Source: Clostridiaceae bacterium Marseille-Q4143
GTDB lineage: Bacteria > Bacillota > Clostridia > Lachnospirales > Lachnospiraceae
Reading direction: 5' to 3'
Length of the DNA stretch: 64,000 nt
Assembly: GCA_018228645.1 (NCBI GenBank)
Contig: CP073693.1
Span: forward strand, 186,001 to 250,000
The first letter of the stretch is position 1, and each line of letters opens with the position of its first letter. The translations under genes and the position numbers were made by a program. A model generated the notes under the pieces. It worked only from the letters and a program-made list of their open reading frames with translations, had not been told where the DNA came from and made no database searches. Shown here in pieces: positions 25,245 through 33,911 of this stretch.

Positions 25245-26108
25245 TCAGTTGAATACAGAATGACAACTATTTATGATAATCTTTTTTTCATCTACCGGAA
25301 TCCGGATCTCCGTCACAAACTTCTCAGGATTGCTGGTGATGCCATCATCTATCATGGTGATTTCCTGAGAAAAACCTGTGATCGTCAAATGTTCTGCCCT
25401 GATGTAAGTGAGAATTTTCCGGTAATAATCAGGCGCTTCTGTGTGTCCTCCGCAGAAACGGATAGTCACATACATCTGCTCCTGCAGTTCTTCTGTTGTC
25501 CCCTGATAGCTGTCTTCCTCATCTAAAATTAGGAATACCAGATCGTAGGTATCAAATTTTCCTTCCAGAAGATGTTCCAGGGTGATTCCAATTCCCACTT
25601 TTCCCAAAAATACACTTGTCTCCGGCTGGTCTTTCTGAAGCTGCCGGATGGAAAATTCCAGGTCGAGATAGGATTTTGGCCGCAGGGAATCTTGTATTCG
25701 CACCATGCGGCATCCCGGAATCTTAATTTTTCGGATCACATCGAGCTCCGACTGGCTGGCATCCTGGATCTGCCGAATACGATGATCAATCTTCCGCTCG
25801 ATAATCTCCAGTTCCCGCTTTTTCCGGGCAATGAGTTCTTTCTGCCGTTCCAGCTTTTCCTCGATGACATCAATATCCCGGTTATGAAGAAATTCCGCAA
25901 TTTCATCAAGAGGCAGATCAAGTGCCCGCAAATACCGGATTGTGTTCAGCACCTCAAATTGCCGTACACTATAATAGCGATACCCTGTCTCCTGATCTGT
26001 ATGTTCCGGGCATAATAATCCCGCTTTCTCATAATGGCGAAGCGTTCCCGTACTCACACGGAACATCTTTGCTACATCGCTGATCCGGAATAATTTCTTA
26101 TCATCCAT
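25245..26108 (-). CDS. MerR family regulator with GyrI-like effector domain
   Basis: A 287-residue MerR protein of the BmrR/multidrug type. The N-terminal winged helix is FRISDVAKMFRVSTGTLRHY, a coiled coil follows at about 75-120 (EEKLERQKELIARKKREL), and a C-terminal ligand-binding domain at about 130-285 resembles GyrI/BmrR. ATG 26108 overlaps the end of the MATE gene by 8 nt and fits the family start. Being co-transcribed with the pump from a MerR-type promoter, it most likely senses pump substrates and activates its own operon. Confidence 0.9.
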   Translation of the reverse strand: MDDKKLFRISDVAKMFRVSTGTLRHYEKAGLLCPEHTDQETGYRYYSVRQFEVLNTIRYLRALDLPLDEIAEFLHNRDIDVIEEKLERQKELIARKKRELEIIERKIDHRIRQIQDASQSELDVIRKIKIPGCRMVRIQDSLRPKSYLDLEFSIRQLQKDQPETSVFLGKVGIGITLEHLLEGKFDTYDLVFLILDEEDSYQGTTEELQEQMYVTIRFCGGHTEAPDYYRKILTYIRAEHLTITGFSQEITMIDDGITSNPEKFVTEIRIPVDEKKIIINSCHSVFN

Positions 26109-27450
26109 GAATTTTTTTCCTCTCTGTACCATGTTTCCGAAGCCACAAATACACCATCACACAAATACCTACCGACAGCAGTGACCCACAGGCTGTGGCT
26201 ATTCCCATTGGCAGCAATGTAGTCGGGAATAGCTTTGACGTCAGATACACACCGGGAATTCTCACCAGCAGGATGGCAATGATATTGTGGAGGAAAGAAA
26301 ATTCTGACCGTCCACAGGCACAGAAATATCCGCTGAAGCTGAAATGAATGCCCGCAAAGATACAGTCAAAAATATACCCCCGGATATACTGTCCACCCAT
26401 CATCCGCACCGTGGCATCTGTAGTAAAGAGCCCCACTGCCGGTTCTGCAATGAATTGAATAAGAATGGATACCAGAATACCAAATCCTGCCGCAATCATG
26501 ATAGCATAGCGAAGGGTCCCTCTTGCCCTGTCCTCTTTGCCTGCACCAATATTCTGGGCGCAAAGCGCCGATACCGTGGACAGCATGGAAGATGGTACCA
26601 GGAACAGGAAGCTGATCATTTTTTCCACAATTCCTACCGCTGCCGCCGCGCTTAATCCACGCCGGTTAGCGATAATGGTGATAACAATGAACGCAATCTG
26701 AATAAATCCGTCCTGCAGTGCCACTGGAATACCGATCTGCAGAAGCTGTCCCATAACCGGCCTTCTTGGACGGAAATCACTTTTTCCAAGGGAAATACCG
26801 GATCTCTGTTTCAAGATGGCGATCAGGGCAATCACCACACTGATTGCCTGGGCAAGCGTGGTACCCAGGGCCGCACCTGCCGGCCCCAGATGAAAATAGC
26901 CAATAAAGAGATAATCCAGTACAATATTTGCCACACAGGCTACTGCGATAAAGTACATAGGACTTCTGGAATCCCCCAGCCCCCGAAAGATAGAACTGAT
27001 GATGTTATAGGCTGTGATAAACGGAATTCCCAAAAAGCAGATAGTCAGGTAGAGAACTGTTCCACTCACTGCCTCCTCCGGTGTGGACATGACTGTCACA
27101 ATGGGACGCACAAATAAAAGCAGCACTGCTGACAGCACCACAGATAATCCCATAAACAATGTGACCGTATTTCCCACCGACAGGGATGCCTGCTTTTTAT
27201 TATTTGCTCCTACTGCCTGAGCAATGCTCACCGTCGATCCCATGGCAAGGCCTACGATCATGACCGTAATCATATGCATGACCTGACTTCCGATAGAGAC
27301 TGCCGTCGTTCCGGCTACTCCCTCAAACTGTCCAATAATAAAAAGATCCGCCATGCCGTACAATGTCTGCAGAAAATACGACAACAGATACGGCAGGGAG
27401 AACCATACAATATTCTGAAATACACTTCCTGAAGTCAGATTCTTTTCCAT
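26101..27450 (-). CDS. MATE family efflux transporter
   Basis: A 449-residue, 12-helix MATE transporter (NorM/DinF-like) beginning MEKNLTSGSVFQNIVWFSLPYL quoted in part. It exports drugs or metabolites in exchange for Na+ or H+. The open frame extends 62 codons upstream, but the promoter at 27485-27515 places transcription initiation near 27478, so ATG 27450 (behind AAGGAG) is the start. It is followed with overlap by its MerR regulator. Confidence 0.92.
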   Translation of the reverse strand: MEKNLTSGSVFQNIVWFSLPYLLSYFLQTLYGMADLFIIGQFEGVAGTTAVSIGSQVMHMITVMIVGLAMGSTVSIAQAVGANNKKQASLSVGNTVTLFMGLSVVLSAVLLLFVRPIVTVMSTPEEAVSGTVLYLTICFLGIPFITAYNIISSIFRGLGDSRSPMYFIAVACVANIVLDYLFIGYFHLGPAGAALGTTLAQAISVVIALIAILKQRSGISLGKSDFRPRRPVMGQLLQIGIPVALQDGFIQIAFIVITIIANRRGLSAAAAVGIVEKMISFLFLVPSSMLSTVSALCAQNIGAGKEDRARGTLRYAIMIAAGFGILVSILIQFIAEPAVGLFTTDATVRMMGGQYIRGYIFDCIFAGIHFSFSGYFCACGRSEFSFLHNIIAILLVRIPGVYLTSKLFPTTLLPMGIATACGSLLSVGICVMVYLWLRKHGTERKKIHG

Positions 27451-27484
27451 TTCTTTCGTAACTCCTTTTCCTGAACTGTCTTTC

Positions 27485-27515
27485 ATTCTAAACCTTATAA
27501 CTATTGTAAGGTCAA
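27485..27515 (-). promoter_or_regulatory. MerR-type promoter with 19-bp spacer and operator dyad
   Basis: On the minus strand TTGACC (27515-27510) and TAGAAT (27490-27485) are 19 bp apart, the over-long spacing that MerR regulators correct by DNA twisting. Within the spacer ACCTTA (27492-27497) and TAAGGT (27507-27512) form the dyad. Confidence 0.9.
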
Positions 27516-27622
27516 TCTTTTCTTTCAGCAAGCACTTGGCAAATTTTTTTCGTGGTTTTATAATACGACTATAGTTTTGGTGCTGCACGGAACTATCACC
27601 TACAATTCGGAGGGATACCATC

Positions 27623-28114
27623 ATGAATATTATCATCAGAGCATATCAGAACACAGATCTTCCTGCTATGAATCAGATCTGGAACGAGGTCGTGGAGGAC
27701 GGCGTTGCTTTCCCCCAGGAAGATTTTCTGAATGCGGAAACCGGCAAAGCATTTTTTGCTGAGCAGACATACACTGCTGTAGCAGAGGATACGGACACTG
27801 GAAATGTTCTGGGACTTTACATTCTTCATCCTAATAATATCGGCCGGTGCGGTCATATCTGCAATGCCAGCTATGCAGTCAGCTCCCAGGCAAGGGGACT
27901 TCATATCGGAGAGAAACTGGTCTCCGACTGTCTTATTCAGGGAAAACTCCATGGCTTCCGCATCCTGCAGTTTAATGCTGTTGTTGCCAGCAATATTCAC
28001 GCGAGACATCTCTATGAACGTCTTGGCTTTATCCAGCTGGGCGTGATTCCCGGTGGCTTCCGGATGAAAGACGGTCATTATGAGGACATCTGTCCTTACT
28101 ACCACGAGTTATAA
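27623..28114 (+). CDS. GNAT family N-acetyltransferase
   Basis: A 163-residue GNAT protein. The acetyl-CoA-binding segment is YAVSSQARGLHIGEKLV (a Q/RxxGxG/A-type loop), and NIHARHLYERLGF is the C-terminal motif B. It acetylates a small molecule or peptide amine; the substrate is unknown. ATG 27623 follows GGAGGG. It is read away from the MATE operon and just before the biotin operon, with no obvious functional link to either. Confidence 0.88.
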   Translation: MNIIIRAYQNTDLPAMNQIWNEVVEDGVAFPQEDFLNAETGKAFFAEQTYTAVAEDTDTGNVLGLYILHPNNIGRCGHICNASYAVSSQARGLHIGEKLVSDCLIQGKLHGFRILQFNAVVASNIHARHLYERLGFIQLGVIPGGFRMKDGHYEDICPYYHEL

Positions 28115-28120
28115 GTTCAT

Positions 28121-28152
28121 TTGTTAACCTCCTAATTATTTTTAGTTGACAA
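28121..28152 (+). promoter_or_regulatory. BirA operator upstream of bioY
   Basis: TTGTTAACC (28121-28129), 14 nt, then AGTTGACAA (28144-28152): a near-perfect match to the Firmicute BirA box (TTGTTAACC-N14-16-GGTTAACAA). The right half contains the -35 box, so biotinyl-AMP-BirA would block RNA polymerase. Confidence 0.88.
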
Positions 28153-28174
28153 TTTGTTTTCCTCCTTTTATAAT
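28146..28174 (+). promoter_or_regulatory. Promoter of the biotin operon
   Basis: Consensus TTGACA (28146-28151), a 17-nt spacer and TATAAT (28169-28174). It is a strong constitutive promoter apart from the overlapping BirA box. Confidence 0.92.
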
Positions 28175-28205
28175 TGTGAACCATAGTGATTACGGAGGTT
28201 TACAA

Positions 28206-28781
28206 ATGACAAAGACAAAATCTATTATCTACTGCGGACTCTTTACCGCACTCATTGCCGTGGGCGCTTTTATTAAAATTCCTGTCCCGGTGGTTCCCTT
28301 TACGTTACAATATCTCTTTACCATGCTGGCCGGACTGCTCCTTGGCGCACGCCTTGGTTCCCTGTCGGTTTTCGCTTACATGGTGCTTGGTCTTGCAGGA
28401 CTTCCTATCTTTACCGAAGGCGGCGGACTCTGGTATGTATTGAAACCAAGCTTCGGTTATATCATCGGCTTTGTAGTCGGTACCTTCGTTACCGGATGGA
28501 TTGCTGAGCATATGAAGAAAAAGACGATCCTTCGTTATCTTTTCGCAAATCTTGCCGGACTGATGGTAGTCTATGCTTTCGGCATGATATATTACTACTT
28601 TATCTGTAATTATGTGATCAACACTCCAATCGGTGTATGGCCGCTGTTTCTCTATTGCTTCCTGCTGGCTGTACCGGGAGATATTGCTTTAAGTATTTTA
28701 GGAGCTGTCATTGCCAAACGGGTGCGTCCGGTCATCGGCCTTCACGCTCTGTACCCGGCAAAAACAACTGCAAAATTATAA
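28206..28781 (+). CDS. bioY: Biotin transporter BioY (ECF S component)
   Basis: A 191-residue, six-helix membrane protein. The BioY signatures IPVPVVPFTLQYLFTMLAG and GLAGLPIFTEGGGLWYVLKP are present. It binds biotin and works alone or with the ECF ATPase/EcfT module, which is not in this window. ATG 28206 follows ACGGAGG. First gene of the BirA-controlled operon. Confidence 0.95.
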   Translation: MTKTKSIIYCGLFTALIAVGAFIKIPVPVVPFTLQYLFTMLAGLLLGARLGSLSVFAYMVLGLAGLPIFTEGGGLWYVLKPSFGYIIGFVVGTFVTGWIAEHMKKKTILRYLFANLAGLMVVYAFGMIYYYFICNYVINTPIGVWPLFLYCFLLAVPGDIALSILGAVIAKRVRPVIGLHALYPAKTTAKL

Positions 28782-28807
28782 AACCTGAATCTACGAGGAG
28801 ACACAAC

Positions 28808-29791
28808 ATGGATGTACTTGCACTTGCAAAAGAAATTATTGACGGGAGAAGACTGACCAGAGAAGATGATCTTTCCTTCTTCCTTACCTGCGATCTTGAC
28901 GATCTTTGTAAAGGAGCAGACCAGATCCGCGAAGCGCGCATCGGTGATAAGGTGGATCTTTGTTCCATCATCAACGGACGAAGCGGACGCTGCCCGGAAG
29001 ACTGTAAATACTGTGCCCAGTCCGCACATCATCATACCAACTGTGAAATCTACGATTTTCTGCCGGAAGAAAAAATCGTGGAGCTCTGCAAGCTCAATGA
29101 ATCTGAAGGTGTGAACCGCTTCTCCATTGTCACCGCCGGAAAAGCACTGACTGGAAAAGAATTTGATAAAGCCATCCACGCATATGAGACCATGCACCGG
29201 GAATGTAAGATTGACCTTTGTGCTTCCATGGGATTTCTCTCTGCTGAGCAGCTGCACCGTCTCCACGAAGCAGGCGTGACCAGCTATCACCATAACATCG
29301 AGACCTCCCGGAGAAATTTCCCGAATATCTGCACTACCCATACCTATGACATGAAAATTGAGACTCTGAAAAAAGTAAAAGCAGAAGGCATGTGTGCCTG
29401 TTCCGGAGGTATCATCGGCATGGGCGAGACTTGGGAAGACCGTCTCGACATGGCTGTCAGTCTGGCTGAACTGGGAATTGATTCCATTCCCATCAATGCT
29501 CTGATGCCCATTCCTGGGACACCTCTCGAACATCTTAAGGAACTTTCCGAAGAAGATATCCTGAGAACCATTGCTTTCTTCCGCTACATCAATCCGGACG
29601 CCAATATTCGTCTGGCTGCCGGACGTGCACTTCTGACCAACGATGGAGAAAAAGCCTTTCAGGCTGGAGCATCTGCTACTATTACCGGAAATATGCTGAC
29701 CACGGTTTCCTGTGCTACGATCCGGAGCGACCGTCAGATGCTGGCAGATCTTGGCCGTGATGTAACTCCGGACTACTGGAAGGAGGCATAA
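28808..29791 (+). CDS. bioB: Biotin synthase BioB
   Basis: A 327-residue radical-SAM enzyme inserting sulfur into dethiobiotin. The cluster motif is C62-x3-C66-x2-C69 (RCPEDCKYCAQS), and YHHNIETS and the arginine of NIRLAAGR are family landmarks. ATG 28808 follows ACGAGGAG. It is 26 nt after bioY. Confidence 0.96.
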   Translation: MDVLALAKEIIDGRRLTREDDLSFFLTCDLDDLCKGADQIREARIGDKVDLCSIINGRSGRCPEDCKYCAQSAHHHTNCEIYDFLPEEKIVELCKLNESEGVNRFSIVTAGKALTGKEFDKAIHAYETMHRECKIDLCASMGFLSAEQLHRLHEAGVTSYHHNIETSRRNFPNICTTHTYDMKIETLKKVKAEGMCACSGGIIGMGETWEDRLDMAVSLAELGIDSIPINALMPIPGTPLEHLKELSEEDILRTIAFFRYINPDANIRLAAGRALLTNDGEKAFQAGASATITGNMLTTVSCATIRSDRQMLADLGRDVTPDYWKEA

Positions 29792-29795
29792 TGCC

Positions 29796-30488
29796 ATGAG
29801 CAAAGCACTTTTTATCACCGGTACCGGCACAGATACCGGGAAAACGTATGTTACCGGTCTGATTGTTAAAAAGCTTCAGGAAGCCCAAAAAAATCCTGCC
29901 TATTATAAAGCAGCCATGAGCGGTAATGACAGACGTCCTGACGGTACCTTAATCCCGGGAGACGCCCTGGCAGTTCAGACCATGAGCGGCATCGATCAGT
30001 CTCTTGCTTCCATGTGTCCCTATGTCTATGAGCATGCTTATTCTCCGCACCTGGCATCCCGCCTGGAGGGAAATCCGGTAGTGATGGATGTAGTAACGCA
30101 TGGATTTGCAGATGTAACAGCAGTCTACGACTATGTAACGGTAGAAGGAAGCGGTGGCATTCTCTGCCCCATCTGCTTTGACGAGGCGAGAATTCAGTTG
30201 GAAGATGTGGTGAAAGAGCTCCATCTTTCCAGTATTCTCATAGCAGATGCCGGACTTGGCACCATCAACAGCGTAGTACTGACCGCAGAATACATGAAAA
30301 CCCACGGATTGCCGCTGAAAGGAATTATTTTCAATCATTACCATCCGGGCGATGTGATGGAGGACGACAATATTTTCATGTGCGAACATATGACAGGACT
30401 GCCGACACTGGCAAAGGTGCAGGACGGTGACACGGAACTTGATATGAATATCGACGCACTCTGTGCGCTTTATGACGAGGTGAAATAA
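29796..30488 (+). CDS. bioD: Dethiobiotin synthetase BioD
   Basis: A 230-residue ATP-dependent carboxylase-ligase. The P-loop is FITGTGTDTGKTYVTG, the substrate lysine lies in YKAAMSGND (a YYKP-like site altered to YYKA), and VEGSGGILCPIC fits the second conserved loop. It converts diaminopelargonate to dethiobiotin. Start ATG 29796 is 2 nt after the bioB stop, with GGAGG inside bioB. Confidence 0.94.
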   Translation: MSKALFITGTGTDTGKTYVTGLIVKKLQEAQKNPAYYKAAMSGNDRRPDGTLIPGDALAVQTMSGIDQSLASMCPYVYEHAYSPHLASRLEGNPVVMDVVTHGFADVTAVYDYVTVEGSGGILCPICFDEARIQLEDVVKELHLSSILIADAGLGTINSVVLTAEYMKTHGLPLKGIIFNHYHPGDVMEDDNIFMCEHMTGLPTLAKVQDGDTELDMNIDALCALYDEVK

Positions 30489-31676
30489 ATGATCTGGTAT
30501 CCTTATGAACAAATGAAAACCATGCGGGAACCTTACAAAATCGTGGATGCAGACGGAGTCTATCTCTATACAGAGGATCAGAAGCTCATTGATTCTGTTT
30601 CTTCCTGGTGGTGCATGATCCACGGTTACAAACATCCGGAACTGACTGCCGCCATCAAAGAACAGGCTGATCACTTCTGCCATGTCATGCTGGGTGGTCT
30701 GACCCATGATCCGGTACAGAAGCTCTCTGATAAACTGGAAAGCTTCCTCCCCGGTGATCTTGACTACTGCTTCTTCTCTGATTCCGGCAGTGTAGCTGTG
30801 GAAGTTTCCCTGAAAATGGCACTTCAGTACAATACCAATCAGGGCCGGAAACGTCCGCTGGTACTGGCTCTTACCCATGCTTACCATGGAGATACATTTA
30901 AAGCTATGGAAGTCGGTGATGATGAAGACTATCATTTCGCTTTTGATAAAAAAGAAGGCGTCATCCATATTCCCACTGAGATCGCGGCTCTGGAAGAAGC
31001 CTTTGCCCGTTACCACGATCAGCTGAATTCCTTTATCGTGGAACCTCTTCTGCAAGGTGCAGGAGGTATGCGGATGTATGATCTTGCATTCCTGAAACGT
31101 GCCAGAGAGCTCTGTACAGAATATGATGTACTGCTGATTTTTGACGAGGTAGCCACTGGATTCGGCCGCACCGGCTATCGTTTTGTGGCTGACGAGGTAC
31201 TTCCGGACATTCTGGTCTTAGGCAAAGCACTAACCGGCGGTTATATCGGTCATGCCGTAACAGTTGCCAACCATAAAGTCTTTGAAGCATTTTACAGTGA
31301 TGACGACCGGAAAGCACTGATGCACGGACCCACCTTTATGGGAAATCCTCTTGCCTGCGCGGTCGCCTTAAAAGGCATTGAGATCTTTGAGCGGGAAGAT
31401 TACATGAGCAAAATCCACCGGATCACGGAGATCTCCCACCGGGAAATGGACGGATTTACCGATCCCAGAATCCGTGAGATCCGCATCATGGGTGGCTGCA
31501 CCTGTGTGGATGTCTACGATCCTGCCACTCTGGACGGATTCCAGCAGTTCGCCTATGAACACGGGGTCTTCAGCCGTCCGTTCCTGACCTGTATGTATAC
31601 GATGATGCCTTATATCATCAAAGAAGATGAACTAATACAGATTTATGACGTCATGAAAAAATGGTTCCGGAGATAA
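30489..31676 (+). CDS. bioA: Adenosylmethionine-8-amino-7-oxononanoate aminotransferase BioA
   Basis: A 395-residue class III PLP aminotransferase. WYPYEQMKTM and SSWWCMIHGYKHPELT match BioA; the PLP lysine is in VLGKALTGGYIGHAV, and the aspartate in LIFDEVATGFGRTG. It is slightly shorter than the usual 420-450. It turns 8-amino-7-oxononanoate into diaminopelargonate. ATG 30489 abuts the bioD stop. bioF and pimelate genes are absent from the operon, so the cell may need a supplied precursor or encode them elsewhere. Confidence 0.95.
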   Translation: MIWYPYEQMKTMREPYKIVDADGVYLYTEDQKLIDSVSSWWCMIHGYKHPELTAAIKEQADHFCHVMLGGLTHDPVQKLSDKLESFLPGDLDYCFFSDSGSVAVEVSLKMALQYNTNQGRKRPLVLALTHAYHGDTFKAMEVGDDEDYHFAFDKKEGVIHIPTEIAALEEAFARYHDQLNSFIVEPLLQGAGGMRMYDLAFLKRARELCTEYDVLLIFDEVATGFGRTGYRFVADEVLPDILVLGKALTGGYIGHAVTVANHKVFEAFYSDDDRKALMHGPTFMGNPLACAVALKGIEIFEREDYMSKIHRITEISHREMDGFTDPRIREIRIMGGCTCVDVYDPATLDGFQQFAYEHGVFSRPFLTCMYTMMPYIIKEDELIQIYDVMKKWFRR

Positions 31677-31694
31677 TCTCCGGAACCATTTTTA
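31659..31694. terminator. Bidirectional terminator between bioA and the carbonic anhydrase gene
   Basis: A perfect 15-bp stem (31659-31673 and 31677-31691) whose 3-nt loop is the bioA TAA stop codon. A/T runs on both sides serve the two convergent operons. Confidence 0.92.
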
Positions 31695-31713
31695 TATCGT
31701 ACCCCTTCTCCTG

Positions 31714-32280
31714 TCAGATGAATTCTACCCTTCCATCCTCGATATGATAGACAGCCCCTACGACCCGCAGTCCTTCTTCCTCAATCTGATGGATCTCCAG
31801 ACTGTGCTCAATCATATCGATACTGCGCTGCACATTGAGACAGCAGGCTTTGAAATCATCCGTCTCATCCCCGATAGCCAGCTTAATCTCATCGGTAATG
31901 TATTTGATATATCCCTGCGGGTCATGGTTGATGGCCGCATCTACCGCACCGCAGAACGTATGTCCAAGCACAACAATCAGCGGACTTCCCAGATGATCCG
32001 CCGCATACTCGATGCTTCCCAGCTGATGGTCATCAATCACATTTCCCGCCACACGAATCACAAAGAGATCTCCCAGGCCTGCCGAAAAAATACTCTCCGG
32101 AATCACACGGGAATCCGAACAGGTAATGATAATCGCATAAGGATGCTGTCCATTCTCATGCGTATATTTTCGGAGCATACGGGAAATATTTCCCCGGCTG
32201 GTCTCCGCATTCAGGTATTTTGCATTTCCCTCTTTTAATTTCTTCAGCGCCTTGTCGGCGGTCATAATAAATGCATGCAT
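31714..32280 (-). CDS. Beta-class carbonic anhydrase
   Basis: A 188-residue zinc enzyme. The ligands and catalytic dyad are C54-SDSR (D56, R58) and H107-TFC110 in VLGHTFCGAV. It hydrates CO2 to bicarbonate, useful for carboxylases such as those that need biotin. It ends the minus-strand thiamine run, 10 nt after the thiamine-binding gene; whether the riboswitch also controls it is uncertain. ATG 32280 has a weak site; M6 is an alternative. Confidence 0.9.
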   Translation of the reverse strand: MHAFIMTADKALKKLKEGNAKYLNAETSRGNISRMLRKYTHENGQHPYAIIITCSDSRVIPESIFSAGLGDLFVIRVAGNVIDDHQLGSIEYAADHLGSPLIVVLGHTFCGAVDAAINHDPQGYIKYITDEIKLAIGDETDDFKACCLNVQRSIDMIEHSLEIHQIEEEGLRVVGAVYHIEDGRVEFI

Positions 32281-32290
32281 ACTTCAAACC

Positions 32291-32593
32291 CTATTTGTTT
32301 TTCTTATATTTGCCGATCTTCTGGTCAATGGAAAGGATTTCACCCTCCGGGCGATATACCACTTTTACGTAAGCGGACACCTTCTTCGCCCCTGCGCGGA
32401 CTGCCACGTGCTGGCATTCCTTGACAATATCCATCAACTGGTCATAATCCTCTCCCTCGATGGTGGTTTCAAAGGGACCCACTTCATAGCGAAGACCAGT
32501 GCCTGCAATATAAGCAATTACCTCATCTACGATTCTGCAAAGCTCCTGATCATTTTCTGCCGATGGCAGTACCTGAATTGCTACACTTGTCAT
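32291..32593 (-). CDS. MTH1187/YkoF-type thiamine-binding protein
   Basis: A 100-residue ferredoxin-like-fold protein of the MTH1187 (DUF77) family. VAIQVLPSAENDQELCRIV, YEVGPFETTIEGEDYDQLM and ECQHVAVRAGAKKVSAYVKV follow the family pattern. Members bind thiamine or its precursors. Position after thiE and a HAD gene in a TPP-riboswitch operon supports this. No signal peptide is seen, so it acts in the cytoplasm. Confidence 0.82.
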   Translation of the reverse strand: MTSVAIQVLPSAENDQELCRIVDEVIAYIAGTGLRYEVGPFETTIEGEDYDQLMDIVKECQHVAVRAGAKKVSAYVKVVYRPEGEILSIDQKIGKYKKNK

Positions 32594-32608
32594 ATCTTTC
32601 TTCTCCTT

Positions 32609-33259
32609 TTACAAATCCGCTGCCGCAGACTTCCAGTCTTCTATCACTTCATCTGCCAGCCATTTCATCTTCTCCCAGCAGTCTGTGTTACTCTCATCCT
32701 GAACACCTGCCACATAAAATCCTGCCCGTTTTGCCGTCTCTGCCGCATAGATGGCATCTTCATAAACAGCCGTCTCTGCCGCTTTTGCACCCATCCGGCT
32801 TATGGATTCCAGATAGACATCCGGCTGCTTCTTTCCTGCCCCTACAGTCTCGCAGGAGAGCAGAAATTCAAAATCAGCAAGAACATCAAGACGTTCCAGA
32901 CAGGCTTTCATGAGCGGTTCTGCTGTGGCTGATGCCACGCACATACGGACTCCCGCTGCCTTTAATTTTGTTAAATATTCCTTTACTCCTGGTTTCAGCG
33001 GGATATCATTCCGGTAATGTTCATCCATCATGGTATTCATATCCGCTGCCACGCTCTCCGGTGTTCCCAAAAGACCATATTCGCTGATAAAAAGTGCTGC
33101 TGACTCTGTCATCGTCATAGGCTTGATACGTTCCAAAATCTCTGCTGACACTTTCTTCACCCCATGGCTTTCCAAATATTCAAAAGCCAGACGCTTCCAG
33201 AATCCCATGGAATCTACCAGGGTTCCGTCCATATCAAAAATCGCATATGGTTTATTCAT
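32609..33259 (-). CDS. HAD-IA hydrolase in the thiamine operon
   Basis: A 216-residue beta-phosphoglucomutase-like HAD hydrolase: AIFDMDGTLVDSMGFWKRL (D9, D11), CVASATAE and AVYEDAIYAAETAKRAG. It overlaps thiE by 8 nt. A phosphatase in a salvage operon could remove phosphate from thiamine monophosphate or from precursor phosphates. That role is inferred only from position, since this HAD class acts on many substrates. Confidence 0.82.
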   Translation of the reverse strand: MNKPYAIFDMDGTLVDSMGFWKRLAFEYLESHGVKKVSAEILERIKPMTMTESAALFISEYGLLGTPESVAADMNTMMDEHYRNDIPLKPGVKEYLTKLKAAGVRMCVASATAEPLMKACLERLDVLADFEFLLSCETVGAGKKQPDVYLESISRMGAKAAETAVYEDAIYAAETAKRAGFYVAGVQDESNTDCWEKMKWLADEVIEDWKSAAADL

Positions 33260-33911
33260 GGCTCACCATCTCTGCTGCCAGTGTTTTCAGATGCTCTGTA
33301 GCTGCTCCCGGATCCTCCGCTGCAAAAATGGCGGATACTACTGCAACTCCGTCCACGCCACATCCGGAGAGTTCTTCCACATTGGAAGCGTTAATGCCTC
33401 CGATGGCTACCACCGGAATGGATACAGAGCTGCTGATCTCTTTTAACTTTTCTTTGGAAAGATTTCTTGCATTTTTCTTGGTGCTGGTTCCAAACACAGC
33501 ACCGACACCAATATAGTCTGCACCTGCTTTTTCTGCAGCCTGTGCTTCTTCTACGGTTCCGGCGGAAATTCCCAGAATTTTATCCGGACCAATCATGGCA
33601 CGGATATCTCTTCCCTTAATATCGGACTGGCCTACATGGACGCCGTCTGCATCAATGTCGATGGCAATCTCCACGCTGTCATTTACCACAAAAGGCACAT
33701 GATACTGGGCACACAGGCCTTTCAGTTCCTCTGCTTCCTGCTCAAAGGTTCCCTCATCCAGGTCTTTCTCCCGGATCTGCAGAAATGTTGCCCCATGCTC
33801 CAGCACATTTTTGCATACATCTGTCAGTTTTTCGCCTTCCTTTAACCACATCCGGTCGGTTACTGCATAAAGCAACATAGATTTCCGGATCTCTTCTTTA
33901 GAGTATTTCAT
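33252..33911 (-). CDS. thiE: Thiamine phosphate synthase ThiE
   Basis: A 219-residue TIM-barrel enzyme joining HMP-PP and thiazole phosphate. TFLQIREKDLDE, VVNDSVEIAIDIDADGVHVG quoted in part, and GADYIGVGAVFGTSTKKNA are the ThiE phosphate-binding and pyrimidine-site motifs. It overlaps thiM by 14 nt. Confidence 0.95.
   Translation of the reverse strand: MKYSKEEIRKSMLLYAVTDRMWLKEGEKLTDVCKNVLEHGATFLQIREKDLDEGTFEQEAEELKGLCAQYHVPFVVNDSVEIAIDIDADGVHVGQSDIKGRDIRAMIGPDKILGISAGTVEEAQAAEKAGADYIGVGAVFGTSTKKNARNLSKEKLKEISSSVSIPVVAIGGINASNVEELSGCGVDGVAVVSAIFAAEDPGAATEHLKTLAAEMVSHE

Noticed and set aside
24940..25266. 108-codon minus-strand frame over the GC-rich tandem repeat
   Set aside because: No start signal; sequence is a translation of the repeat. 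Treated as repeat-like noncoding DNA.
29949..31055. 368-codon minus-strand open frame
   Set aside because: Antisense to bioD and bioA; Cys/His/Phe-rich composition typical of a shadow frame.
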